A DNA stretch of 41,795 nucleotides from an uncultured Bacteroidales bacterium (GTDB lineage: Bacteria; Bacteroidota; Bacteroidia; Bacteroidales; WCHB1-69), in the NCBI GenBank assembly GCA_905235135.1, contig CAJOKR010000036.1:1-41795 (forward strand), read 5' to 3'. Below are positions 1-7,057 of the stretch, piece by piece (the stretch's first letter is position 1; the number at the start of each line of letters is the position of its first letter). The notes under the pieces were generated by a model. The model was given only the letters and a program-made list of their open reading frames with translations. It was not told the DNA's origin and ran no database searches. The translations under genes were made by a program, and so were the position numbers.

Positions 1-437
1 TGGTCGGAAACGAGCTGACCGTAGTCCTTGTCGGAGGTGAGCATCAGCACCTCAAAACCCTCTATTTCAGCATGTTTGGCCAACGAACCGACCAGGTCAT
101 CCGCTTCATAGCCGTCGATGCCGACCATCGTGATCTGGAAGGCGTCGAGGATGCGTTTGATGTAAGGGATGGAAGTTACGATGTCGTCGGGCGTGGCCTC
201 GCGGTTCTCCTTGTAGTGTTCGTACTCGACGTGCCGGAAGGTGGGCGCACCGGTGTCGAAAGCCACGGCCACGTGGGTGGGCTTCTCGTTCTTGAGCACC
301 TCGTACAGCGAGTTGGTGAAGCCGAGCATCGCGGAGGTGTTCAGCCCCTTGGTGGTGAATCGCGGACTCTTGATCATCGCGTAGTACGCTCTGAAAATCA
401 AGCCCATAGCATCTATCAGGAGGATTTTTTTCGTCAT
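1..437 (-). CDS. polA: DNA polymerase I, N-terminal 5'-3' exonuclease part (partial)
   Basis: This is the first 145 codons of a gene that runs off the left edge. DNA polymerase I fills gaps and removes RNA primers in the cytoplasm, and this part is the 5'-3' exonuclease (FEN-like) domain. The translation begins MTKKILLIDAMGLIFRAYYA, which matches the LL(I/L)DG...RAYYA opening of the family. It continues with PTFRHVEYEHYKENR, the conserved arginine/lysine substrate-binding stretch, then GYEADDLVG and LTSDKDYGQLVS, which hold the metal-binding acidic residues. The ATG at 437 is chosen because the conserved LLID strand starts five codons later and a TAnnTTTGC promoter lies 25 nt upstream. Whether the 3'-5' exonuclease and polymerase domains follow cannot be seen. 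Identification is from motifs and is very secure. Confidence 0.95.
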   Translation of the reverse strand, partial: MTKKILLIDAMGLIFRAYYAMIKSPRFTTKGLNTSAMLGFTNSLYEVLKNEKPTHVAVAFDTGAPTFRHVEYEHYKENREATPDDIVTSIPYIKRILDAFQITMVGIDGYEADDLVGSLAKHAEIEGFEVLMLTSDKDYGQLVSD

Positions 438-462
438 TGCCTTTGGTGTTTTTTTAAGAAAG

Positions 463-471
463 GCAAAAGTA
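463..471 (-). promoter_or_regulatory. polA -7 promoter element (TACTTTTGC)
   Basis: Exact match to the Bacteroidota housekeeping -7 consensus TAnnTTTGC on the minus strand, 25 nt upstream of the polA ATG. No convincing -33 TTG was found. Confidence 0.6.
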
Positions 472-513
472 CAAAAAAAACGGCTATTAGCTATTGACCA
501 TAGGCTGTTGGCC

Positions 514-541
514 GTAGAGACGCAATGCATTGCGTCTCTAC
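514..541. repeat. 28-nt palindromic repeat, perfect copy
   Basis: GTAGAGACG...CGTCTCTAC, a perfect 28-nt palindrome with centre CAATG/CATTG. It lies between the 3' end of the lipoprotein gene at 551 and the polA promoter. It may act as an RNA hairpin at the end of the lipoprotein transcript, but no T-tract follows. Confidence 0.9.
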
Positions 542-550
542 AACGAAAGA

Positions 551-1969
551 TTATGGTAGTTGGTCAAGGTCTGTGTTGTCGGCGTAGGTTTGCCCACTGA
601 ACGTTCCACCGTGCTCGATATGCGCCAGTTTGGGGCATTCGTGCATGTTGATGTTGCTGTGGGTCACATTGCCCCAGGTTCCGATATTCTCAATCCAAAT
701 GCCGTATTTGCCGCAAGGACCGAAATCACAATTGGATATGGATAATTTGGCGTTCTCGGCCACCTTCAGACAATAACCGTTGTCTGTTGTTCCGCAGTAT
801 TGGAACCAGCACCATCGCAGTTCGTTGTCGGAGCGTTCGCTTTCAAATACCATTCCGCCCCATGGCTCATTTACAGAAAGTGAAGTAAAAGTATCATAAA
901 GAAAGTCCCCTGTAGCCTTGAATTTGAGGTTTTTGCCCACTCTCAACTGTTTTCCGCCACCAATCAGAACTTGTGTTTCTTCAAGGGCAATCGACCCGCT
1001 CCCGTCAAAGTAAAAACCATGGGGAAAATAGTACCCTACAGGAACAAGACTATGCAACACCATAGATTCATTAATCGAATAATGATCCAAATCAATATAG
1101 ACGAAGGATGGATTTAACGAATCTTGGTATGACAAATGGTTGCCAACGATATCTCCCTTGCATAATGAGGGGAAGTCGGATGTGACCCAAGGATAGCCGG
1201 CACAATTCTGTATGGTGTTATAGGCAAAAGTGGTCAGTTCGCTGCCTTTTTCTGTTACCAGTCCGGAGCCCCTACTTCCGTCTATCATGCAGCACATCAT
1301 AGATAGTTTTCCGCGCACGTTCACAACCCCGCCGTGCAGATTCTCGCTGTTGCCTCCGCTGTGAAACTCCACGTATAGGAAAGAGTTTTCATACCTGTTA
1401 GAGTTTACTACCACACGTCCCCAAGAGCCAGGACTTGTATAGTCGTCCTGTCCGCGTAATATAATCGGGATTCTCTCTGTGCCAACCATATTCAGCGCGC
1501 CGTTTTCGATAACCTCAATGTTCCCGTCAGCCCCGGAAAACATTATAGTGACGTTAGGCATCACTCTTACAGTTGCATTACCTCCGATATACAATGTGCC
1601 ATCAATGATGTAATCTATATCGAAACCCAAGTCGGGCCACACCTGGTCGTTGCAAATCTTTCCGCTGATATGGATGGGTTTGCCGTTAAATTCGCCGAAC
1701 GGAGTGTCCCCGAACAGGGCAGTGTAAGTGGCGTTGCCGTTGACGGTCACAGTACGTGGATTCGAGACATCACCGTCCTGCCAGCCCAAGAAGTAATAGC
1801 CGGCAGATGGAGTGGCTGTCAAGATTGCTGTTTCACCTTTGGAATATTCTCCGCCCCCTATAACAGTTCCCCAGGTCTCATTGTTGGATTTACAAACAAT
1901 CGTGTATTTTCTGGTGCATCCAAGTAGAGTAATGACACAAAGCAGGAGGATAAACGGTATTTGTTTCAT
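551..1969 (-). CDS. Lipoprotein with InlB-type B-repeat and beta-helix-like region (copy 2)
   Basis: Predicted outer-surface or periplasmic lipoprotein of unknown function, about 472 residues. The N-terminus MKQIPFILLLCVITLLGC is a lipoprotein signal with lipobox LLGC. Residues about 25-88 form one divergent InlB B-repeat (Flg_new_2-like): TIVCKSNNETWGTV, then GYYFLGWQDGD and TVNGNATYTALF. The rest is rich in short hydrophobic strands with turns (GTLYIGGNATVRVMPNVTI, NGALNMVG, GVVNVRGKLSMMCC), which suggests a right-handed beta-helix of the pectate-lyase type; this is an inference from pattern. The ATG at 1969 is preferred to an in-frame TTG two codons earlier. It starts 2 nt after the stop of its upstream paralogue (1972-3399), so the two are co-transcribed, and they are similar along their whole length. 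No enzymatic residues were recognised. Confidence 0.85.
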   Translation of the reverse strand: MKQIPFILLLCVITLLGCTRKYTIVCKSNNETWGTVIGGGEYSKGETAILTATPSAGYYFLGWQDGDVSNPRTVTVNGNATYTALFGDTPFGEFNGKPIHISGKICNDQVWPDLGFDIDYIIDGTLYIGGNATVRVMPNVTIMFSGADGNIEVIENGALNMVGTERIPIILRGQDDYTSPGSWGRVVVNSNRYENSFLYVEFHSGGNSENLHGGVVNVRGKLSMMCCMIDGSRGSGLVTEKGSELTTFAYNTIQNCAGYPWVTSDFPSLCKGDIVGNHLSYQDSLNPSFVYIDLDHYSINESMVLHSLVPVGYYFPHGFYFDGSGSIALEETQVLIGGGKQLRVGKNLKFKATGDFLYDTFTSLSVNEPWGGMVFESERSDNELRWCWFQYCGTTDNGYCLKVAENAKLSISNCDFGPCGKYGIWIENIGTWGNVTHSNINMHECPKLAHIEHGGTFSGQTYADNTDLDQLP

Positions 1970-1971
1970 AA

Positions 1972-3399
1972 TCAAGGTAATAGGTTAAGGTCTGTGTTGT
2001 CGGCGTATGTATGACCGTTGAACGTACCACCGTGTTGGATGTGAGCCAAATAAGGGATACCGTTGGGAGAACCCTGATTCCCGGAATGGGTCACATTGCC
2101 CCAAGTTTCGATATTTTCAATCCAAACACCGTATTTCCGTGCAGGCCCGAACTGACAGTTGCGCAACTGAAGTTTTGCATTTTCAGTGATTTTTAGACAA
2201 AAAGCATTAGAGTTATCTTGCGACCAAGCCCCACAAACGTAAAATCTATATCCTTGGATAATGTTGTCGGACCGTTCACTTTCAAAAACCATCCCTTCCC
2301 ATGGGTTGTTGGTTGAGAGTGGAGCAATATAATTGTCTCCTCCGTATGCTTTGAAAGACAGATTCTTACCAACCCTCAATTGCTTGCCCTCTCCCACAAA
2401 GATTCGTGCCTCATTGAGGGTGAGCGTGCCGTTGCCGTCAAAGTAAAAGCCGTGGGGGAAATAGTACCAGGCAAGAAATAAGCCATTCAATGTCACAGGT
2501 TCGTTAATTTCATAATGGTCCAAATCAATATAGACGTATTTGTTGAGCATATTTTGGTAATACAATTCATTGCCAATAATTTCCCCTTTGTACAGAGCCG
2601 GAAAACTGGATGTGACCCAAGGGTATCCAGTACAATTCTGAATGATGTTATGCGCAAATACGGGTAATACGCTTTCTCCTTCTGTTACCAGTCCTGAACC
2701 GTTACTGCCATCGATAGTGCAGCACATCATGGACAGTGATCCACGTACATTCACCACGCCGCCGTACAAATCTTCGCTGTTACCACCGTTGCGGAACTCT
2801 ACCCAAGAGAAAGTGTTATCCAACCGGGTAGTGTTCACCACCACTCTTCCCCACGAGCCAGGATGCTGCTGGTCGTCAGGACCGCATAACACTATGGGGC
2901 TGTTTTCCGTGCCGCTCATGTTCAAGGCACCGTTCTCCACTACCTCAATATTGCCGTCCGAACCGGCAAACATGATGGTGACCCCGGGCATCACCCTTAT
3001 CGTGGCGTTGCAACCGATATATAGCGTGCCTTCGATGATGTAATCAATGTCAAGTCCCATATCGGGCCACACCTGGTCGCTGCAGATTTTCCCGCTGACA
3101 TGCAACGGCTCGCCGTCGAATACTCCGAATGGCGTGTCTGCGAATTTGGCGGTGTATGTGGCGTCACCATTTACGGTTATGGTCCTGGGGTTCGAAACAT
3201 CGCCGTCCTGCCAGCTCAGGAAGTAGTAGCCTCCCGTAGGTGTGGCGGTCAGGACAGCTGTCTCCCCGTCACGGTATTCGCCGCCCCCTGTGACGGTTCC
3301 CCATGCCTCATTGCTGGACTCGCAAACAATCGTGTAAGTTTTCTTGCATCCGAACAACGTGACAGCGCAAAGTATGAGGATTAGTGGTAAATTTTTCAT
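1972..3399 (-). CDS. Lipoprotein with InlB-type B-repeat and beta-helix-like region (copy 1)
   Basis: First gene of a two-gene tandem-duplication operon. MKNLPLILILCAVTLFGC is a lipoprotein signal with lipobox LFGC. The B-repeat (TIVCESSNEAWGTV, GYYFLSWQDGD, TVNGDATYTAKF) and the following beta-helix-like body align residue by residue with the downstream copy, including PHGFYFDG, EGMVFESERSDN and the C-terminal HTYADNTDLNLLP. The ATG at 3399 was chosen because it directly precedes the signal peptide; two in-frame TTG codons lie just upstream. A TACTTTTGC promoter sits 26 nt upstream, so this pair has its own promoter and is not simply the tail of the sigma-factor operon. Function is unknown; adhesion or glycan contact is possible but unsupported by specific residues. 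Confidence 0.85.
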   Translation of the reverse strand: MKNLPLILILCAVTLFGCKKTYTIVCESSNEAWGTVTGGGEYRDGETAVLTATPTGGYYFLSWQDGDVSNPRTITVNGDATYTAKFADTPFGVFDGEPLHVSGKICSDQVWPDMGLDIDYIIEGTLYIGCNATIRVMPGVTIMFAGSDGNIEVVENGALNMSGTENSPIVLCGPDDQQHPGSWGRVVVNTTRLDNTFSWVEFRNGGNSEDLYGGVVNVRGSLSMMCCTIDGSNGSGLVTEGESVLPVFAHNIIQNCTGYPWVTSSFPALYKGEIIGNELYYQNMLNKYVYIDLDHYEINEPVTLNGLFLAWYYFPHGFYFDGNGTLTLNEARIFVGEGKQLRVGKNLSFKAYGGDNYIAPLSTNNPWEGMVFESERSDNIIQGYRFYVCGAWSQDNSNAFCLKITENAKLQLRNCQFGPARKYGVWIENIETWGNVTHSGNQGSPNGIPYLAHIQHGGTFNGHTYADNTDLNLLP

Positions 3400-3425
3400 A
3401 ATCAACAAATTTTATAAACAATGCA

Positions 3426-3434
3426 GCAAAAGTA
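3426..3434 (-). promoter_or_regulatory. -7 promoter element for the B-repeat lipoprotein pair
   Basis: TACTTTTGC on the minus strand, 26 nt upstream of the ATG at 3399. Confidence 0.6.
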
Positions 3435-3464
3435 AAAAAAATTATGTTGCAAGGGGTGCTTCAA

Positions 3465-3758
3465 TCACTTTTCGTGGCACTCAAAGAAATAATAATCCCG
3501 AATTCCCCATTCTGCATTATAGATGGTATCACGCTTGTTCCAATAAGAACATTCCACGGCGGATTCTCTTGAAGAAGGAGGATACACATCATAAATAGGA
3601 AAATCAAAGGAATCAATATTAGATAAAACACTGTCATACAATGCCGTATCGATAATGTCATAATAAGAACTATCACTACAATAGCACGTGCGAATTTTCC
3701 CGCATCCCGCTGCCAGCAACGCCATCACTACCAATATTGCCAATTTTGTTTTTTTCAT
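3465..3758 (-). CDS. Small hypothetical lipoprotein
   Basis: About 97 residues starting MKKTKLAILVVMALLAAGC, a clear lipoprotein signal with lipobox LAAGC. The mature part is short, rich in Tyr, Asp and Ser (SDSSYYDIIDTALYDSVLSN, SFDFPIYDVYPPSSRE), with a further Cys-containing tail. I do not recognise the family. An ATG four codons upstream (3770) is also possible, but the Lys-Lys start fits a signal peptide better. It follows the outer-membrane barrel genes on the same strand after an AT-rich spacer, with no promoter of its own seen, so it is probably the last gene of the sigma-factor operon. Confidence 0.7.
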   Translation of the reverse strand: MKKTKLAILVVMALLAAGCGKIRTCYCSDSSYYDIIDTALYDSVLSNIDSFDFPIYDVYPPSSRESAVECSYWNKRDTIYNAEWGIRDYYFFECHEK

Positions 3759-3800
3759 TGTCCTATTCATTATTCTTCATTCTTCATTCTACATTCTTCA

Positions 3801-4430
3801 TTAAAAAGCGTATCCGATTCCCGCCGACGCAAATCCTTTAATACCTGCTCCGAGTTCAAACGTGCCAAAAAGATGCTCTCCACCAGCTCGAACCCCGAAA
3901 GCGGTAAGTTGGAAGGTTGGGTAAACAGACAACTTCCACCATTGACCGTCACATTCTTCCCACGAGGAATTTTCGTGACCTACAAACAAGGTGGTACCGG
4001 CGGCTATCGCCGAATAGAGAGTCAGGTGCGGTCGGTTGAAGTAGGAAAAACGCAGTTCGGGCATCAGCGTAATGCAGTGTTGGTTGCGAGATTCGTAGAG
4101 ATTATATCCGTAATCCGTGTGGTCTTTATAATAGGCGTAGTTCACCATCGCGCCTGCCCAAAGCCATTTCGTGAGGCGATAGTGGTAATTGAGCGAAAAG
4201 AACGGGGTGGCACGGAATGCGTGGATGGCAGTGGTGGGCGGGATGACACCGTCATGAAGCAAGTCAGAATAGTGCCTGTTTTCCATACGACCCACTATTT
4301 CACGGATGCCAAACGGGTCACTGACCTCGAAGCGGATTTCGTGGCGGCGGTGCATCCCGACTTCTGTGCTCCAATGCGGTTGAGCCTGCATAATCTTGCG
4401 TTGTTTGTTGAAACTCTGGATGTAGGCCAC
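3801..4430 (-). CDS. Outer-membrane beta-barrel protein without signal peptide (probably the 3' part of a frameshifted gene)
   Basis: A 209-residue reading frame with a GTG start at 4430; an internal ATG at 4391 gives MQAQPHWSTEVGM. After the start it looks like a mature beta-barrel: RRHEIRFEVSDPFG, FFSLNYHYRLTKWLWAGAMV, CITLMPELRFSYF, LYSAIAAGTTLFVG and the terminal GIGYAF with C-terminal Phe, as expected for BAM-dependent outer-membrane proteins. There is no signal peptide, so as it stands the product could not be exported. The frame stays open upstream to 4493 and encodes LPTLTGGRIKSSHRNNHLYF followed by QVAYIQSF, a natural last strand for the preceding barrel gene (4450-5559). The best explanation is a one-base frameshift in a longer gene, or fusion of two tandem barrel genes with loss of the second signal peptide. 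Confidence 0.6.
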   Translation of the reverse strand: MAYIQSFNKQRKIMQAQPHWSTEVGMHRRHEIRFEVSDPFGIREIVGRMENRHYSDLLHDGVIPPTTAIHAFRATPFFSLNYHYRLTKWLWAGAMVNYAYYKDHTDYGYNLYESRNQHCITLMPELRFSYFNRPHLTLYSAIAAGTTLFVGHENSSWEECDGQWWKLSVYPTFQLTAFGVRAGGEHLFGTFELGAGIKGFASAGIGYAF

Positions 4431-4449
4431 TTGGAAATAGAGATGGTTG

Positions 4450-5559
4450 TTACGGTGGGAGGATTTGATACGTCCTCCTGTGAGTGTGGGAAGCTACCCA
4501 CCATTCTGTTCCTTGCATAAAATTAGAGGTAGCCGCATTCAAACCGACGGCAAAGCGCAGAAAATCTTCATGAGGAAGCCGATAATAGAGTCCGGCATCC
4601 AACAAAATATCGGCATAAAACAGATTCCTGTTATAAACACAATAGCTGCTCAATTCACTGTTGCTCTGAGTCTCAATGTCTCCTTCTGTAGCGGAAAAAC
4701 CATACACAAAAGCATTGGAAGGTGTCCGTATCCTGGCACCTGCGCTAACGGTGAATAGGAGATTGTCGTGGATTGGGTAATGGAACTCGAATTTCAATGG
4801 CACAGACAAGCCATACTTTCCTTTATACAGCCTACTATACATAGGCTGTGTTTCATTATGGAGCGCAGGCGTTATGGTTTCATAGAAGCCAGTGGTGCCG
4901 ATGTTCAGTGCGGCTGACACTCCGAAATAGTCCGCGAAATGGTAAGAAAATTCTACTCCTACGTGAAACCCATATAGAAGAGGGGAACGAGAGCGAGGGC
5001 GTTCACCAAATTCTTCTTCATTCACTTCTTGATAAACAATGGGTTCTATCAAATCATACTGGATAGTATAACCAAGGTGGAACCCGTTCATCGGGCTGTT
5101 GTAGAGATGGGTTTTATGTTTTTTGGGAGGATTATGCGGCTTCCCCGCCGTGGTGCTGTCGGTCTGTGCCGGCGACATCGCGTTCAGCCCTAAGATGATC
5201 AGTCCGGCCAATCCGTATTTCTTGATGCTGTCCATACTGGAAAACGTTTGCTGTTCATCTTTAAAGACGCTGCTTTCCCAAAAAGTTACGGTCTGCCGCA
5301 GCAGTTTTTCCTTCATCGAATCCGTAAGCGACAGATTGTCAACATATTCCGAACTGTAGAAAAGTCGCTCGAACTCTTCACTGCGGAGGTAGTCGGCGAT
5401 GTTCAGGGTGTCGTGGACGCGCACAGTGTCATACACGGTGACGGTGTCGTAGGTCACGGTCTCGCGCTCCACATACACGGTGTCGCGATGCTGGGCGGAG
5501 ACGGGGTAGGCGAGGACCAGGATGAAAAAGAAGAAAAGAAAATTGCCTCTAATGTTCAT
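4450..5559 (-). CDS. Outer-membrane protein with DT-rich N-terminal module and beta-barrel (3' end probably frameshifted)
   Basis: A 369-residue product. Residues 1-22 are a signal peptide (FFFFILVLAYPVSAQ). Residues 24-53 hold alternating Asp-Thr/Val repeats (RDTVYVERETVTYDTV, VRVHDTLNI) like those in the tail of the sigma factor encoded upstream. Residues 54-109 are charged and helical. Residues 110-132 (DSIKKYGLAGLIILGLNAMS, then PAQ) resemble a second signal peptide or a membrane segment. From about 155 a beta-barrel begins (HLGYTIQYDLIEPIVY, FHVGVEFSYHFADYFGVSAA, YADILLDAGLYYRL). The last residues after GTEWWV (ASHTHRRTYQILPP) do not look like a barrel end, whereas another frame gives a convincing final strand, so a frameshift near 4491-4496 is likely. 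It lies 45 nt downstream of the sigma gene with no promoter between them, so it is probably in its operon. Confidence 0.75.
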   Translation of the reverse strand: MNIRGNFLFFFFILVLAYPVSAQHRDTVYVERETVTYDTVTVYDTVRVHDTLNIADYLRSEEFERLFYSSEYVDNLSLTDSMKEKLLRQTVTFWESSVFKDEQQTFSSMDSIKKYGLAGLIILGLNAMSPAQTDSTTAGKPHNPPKKHKTHLYNSPMNGFHLGYTIQYDLIEPIVYQEVNEEEFGERPRSRSPLLYGFHVGVEFSYHFADYFGVSAALNIGTTGFYETITPALHNETQPMYSRLYKGKYGLSVPLKFEFHYPIHDNLLFTVSAGARIRTPSNAFVYGFSATEGDIETQSNSELSSYCVYNRNLFYADILLDAGLYYRLPHEDFLRFAVGLNAATSNFMQGTEWWVASHTHRRTYQILPP

Positions 5560-5604
5560 AATTGCCTCAAATATCGATCCTGAATAATTCTTAATTCATC
5601 ATTC

Positions 5605-6648
5605 TTAATTCTTCATTAAAAAGATGGTGTCGGTGACGGTGATGGTGTCGTGCAGGACAACGGTGCGGGTGACGGGAATCTCGCGGGTAATGACCACCGG
5701 AGCGGACGCTTCCAGCGTCTGGTGTGGAGACGTGGCATGCCGTGTCTCCACGGGTACGGAGACATTTTCCGCAACCGTGGTATCCGAAATCGGGGTTGGT
5801 TTCGCTTTCTCCGGTTGTGGAGACGTAAAATGTTGCGTTTCTATACCGGGGGGTATCGTATTGTCCTTCGGTGTATTCCGCACCATCTGCCACACGCACA
5901 CGCCTCCCGCGACGGTGGCGGCAGCGGCTATGAGGGCGGCGGTCTTGTGGGTGGCGACGGCTATTCCCGCGCTGGCGGGCGAGGTGGCGACGGCGGAACG
6001 GATCTCCGTTTCCGTCAGTCGGTGTGACGGCGGCATCCGCAGCTGCGACAGCTCGGACCGGTAGAGCCGTTCGAGCTGGTGTGCGGAGTTTCGTTTCATC
6101 ATGAATAGAAGTGCAATCATAAGCAGTCCTTTCTTTTGGGATTCTTTTTCTTGGGCTTTGGTGGCGAGCAGTTGCTGCAGGCGCGTGCGGGCGCGGAGAA
6201 ACAGCTGTTTGGAGTTGGTGACGGAGATATCCATCAGGTCGGCAATTTGCTGGTGCGAAACGCGGTCGATAGCGTGGAGGTTGAAGACCATGCGTTGTCG
6301 TTCAGAGAGTTGCTGGATGGTTTCCAACAGTTCTTCCTTCGTGAATCCGGTCTGCCAGTTGGGTTCGTCTTCTTGGTCGGTGGGGTCGGTGGTGAGCTCT
6401 TCCTCCAACGGCACGGTTTCGGGTCGCGTGCGCAGGTAGGAGATGCACCGGTTGACCGTGATGCGGGTCAGCCAGGCGTCGAAGGAGTCCATCACCCGGC
6501 AGGTGTCGGCCCGTTCAATGGCCTTCAAGAACGCCTCATGCGCGAGATCCTCCGCCGTCTGCCGCTCCCCGACATACCGGTAGCATATCGCCACCAACCG
6601 GTCGATGTTGCCCTCGTATTTCCGTGACCAAAACTTCACTTTGTCCAT
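5605..6648 (-). CDS. ECF-type sigma factor with C-terminal membrane segment and DT-rich tail
   Basis: A 347-residue sigma-70 family protein. Residues 10-75 are sigma region 2 (YRYVGERQTAEDLAHEAFLK, DAWLTRITVNRCISYLR); residues 108-160 are region 4 with a helix-turn-helix (LSERQRMVFNLHAIDRVSHQ, SVTNSKQLFLRARTRLQQLL). Ordinary ECF factors end there, near 170-190 residues. Here a conserved patch KKGLLMIALLFMMK (172-185) follows, then a predicted membrane helix at about 235-256 (TAALIAAAATVAGGVCVWQM), then a roughly 90-residue Pro/Thr-rich tail ending VTRTVVLHDTITVTDTIFL. If the helix spans the inner membrane, the sigma domain is cytoplasmic and the tail periplasmic. Two 28-nt palindromes are read in frame in the tail (residues 269-278 and 300-309). 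It is divergent from a paralogue at 7058 and precedes an outer-membrane protein gene. No separate anti-sigma gene is adjacent. The sigma assignment is firm; tethering is inferred. Confidence 0.9.
   Translation of the reverse strand: MDKVKFWSRKYEGNIDRLVAICYRYVGERQTAEDLAHEAFLKAIERADTCRVMDSFDAWLTRITVNRCISYLRTRPETVPLEEELTTDPTDQEDEPNWQTGFTKEELLETIQQLSERQRMVFNLHAIDRVSHQQIADLMDISVTNSKQLFLRARTRLQQLLATKAQEKESQKKGLLMIALLFMMKRNSAHQLERLYRSELSQLRMPPSHRLTETEIRSAVATSPASAGIAVATHKTAALIAAAATVAGGVCVWQMVRNTPKDNTIPPGIETQHFTSPQPEKAKPTPISDTTVAENVSVPVETRHATSPHQTLEASAPVVITREIPVTRTVVLHDTITVTDTIFLMKN
5724..5751. repeat. 28-nt palindromic repeat inside the sigma-factor gene
   Basis: GTGGAGACG...GTCTCCAC, near-perfect palindrome (two arm mismatches). 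It is read on the minus strand as VETRHATSPH, residues 300-309 of the sigma factor tail. Confidence 0.8.
5817..5844. repeat. 28-nt palindromic repeat inside the sigma-factor gene, degenerate
   Basis: Degenerate copy of the same 28-nt element, starting GTGGAGACG on the plus strand. On the minus strand it encodes IETQHFTSPQ (residues 269-278), in the same codon phase as the other intragenic copies. Confidence 0.7.
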
Positions 6649-6753
6649 TTTACTGCCTATTGCCTGTTATTCTCCCATATCTCCCCACACTACGGCTATC
6701 GCCTTGTATGGGGTTATTAGCGCTTCGCGTGTTTTGCCTCTTCGAGGCTGCTT

Positions 6754-6788
6754 AAGGAAGTATTATTATAAAAAAAAACTACTTCCTT
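6754..6788. repeat. Inverted repeat in the leader of the left sigma gene
   Basis: Nine-base arms AAGGAAGTA and TACTTCCTT flank an AT-rich loop of about 17 nt. It lies between the minus-strand promoter at 6808 and the sigma ATG at 6648. It could form an RNA hairpin in the leader or be an operator; no T-tract supports a terminator. Confidence 0.5.
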
Positions 6789-6807
6789 GGCTCTTATTTA
6801 TGATGAC

Positions 6808-6816
6808 GCAAAAATA
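6808..6816 (-). promoter_or_regulatory. -7 promoter element for the left sigma operon
   Basis: TATTTTTGC on the minus strand, followed by GTCATCAT, a context shared with the divergent promoter at 7025. It is 159 nt from the ATG at 6648. Confidence 0.55.
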
Positions 6817-6857
6817 CAAAAAGGTTACGGTGCTGGGGAAAAATTATCTTCCAACCA

Positions 6858-6973
6858 ATACCCCCTCCCGGCCTCCCCCAAATGGGGGAGGAGTCCACCG
6901 ACTGCAATGTGAGGGGGGTATTAGCGGAGGTCGGGGCCACCCCTCGCCATTTGGAGAGGGGCCAGGGGGAGAG
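6858..6973. repeat. GC-rich nested palindromes
   Basis: An outer inverted repeat AATACCCCCTC (6858-6868) and GAGGGGGGTATT (6911-6922) encloses an inner palindrome CCTCCCCCAAATGGGGGAGG (6872-6891). A second hairpin, CCCCTC...GAGAGGGG, follows at about 6940-6961. The base composition differs sharply from the flanks. It resembles short dispersed intergenic elements known from Bacteroidota genomes; no coding content was seen. Confidence 0.7.
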
Positions 6974-7024
6974 GTTTTATAGCCAATAGCCAAAAGCCAA
7001 CAGCCGACATTTGGCCCTTTTTCG

Positions 7025-7033
7025 TACTTTTGC
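7025..7033 (+). promoter_or_regulatory. -7 promoter element for the right sigma operon
   Basis: TACTTTTGC followed by GTCATCAT, 24 nt upstream of the ATG at 7058. The promoter core and downstream bases mirror those of the divergent sigma gene, as expected if the two promoters were duplicated with the genes. Confidence 0.65.
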
Positions 7034-7057
7034 GTCATCATTGTAAAAGAGCGAAAA

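Larger units (their letters stand above)
6649..7057. other. Divergent intergenic region between the two sigma genes
   Basis: 409 nt with no supportable gene. It holds two outward-facing promoters, an inverted repeat AAGGAAGTA...TACTTCCTT (about 6754-6788) in the 159-nt leader of the left sigma gene, and a run of GC-rich palindromes at 6858-6973. The leader of the right gene is short (24 nt), that of the left gene long. Confidence 0.7.

Noticed and set aside
3873-4520. Open frame antisense to the second barrel
   Set aside because: No domain, and the minus strand carries a convincing outer-membrane protein pattern.
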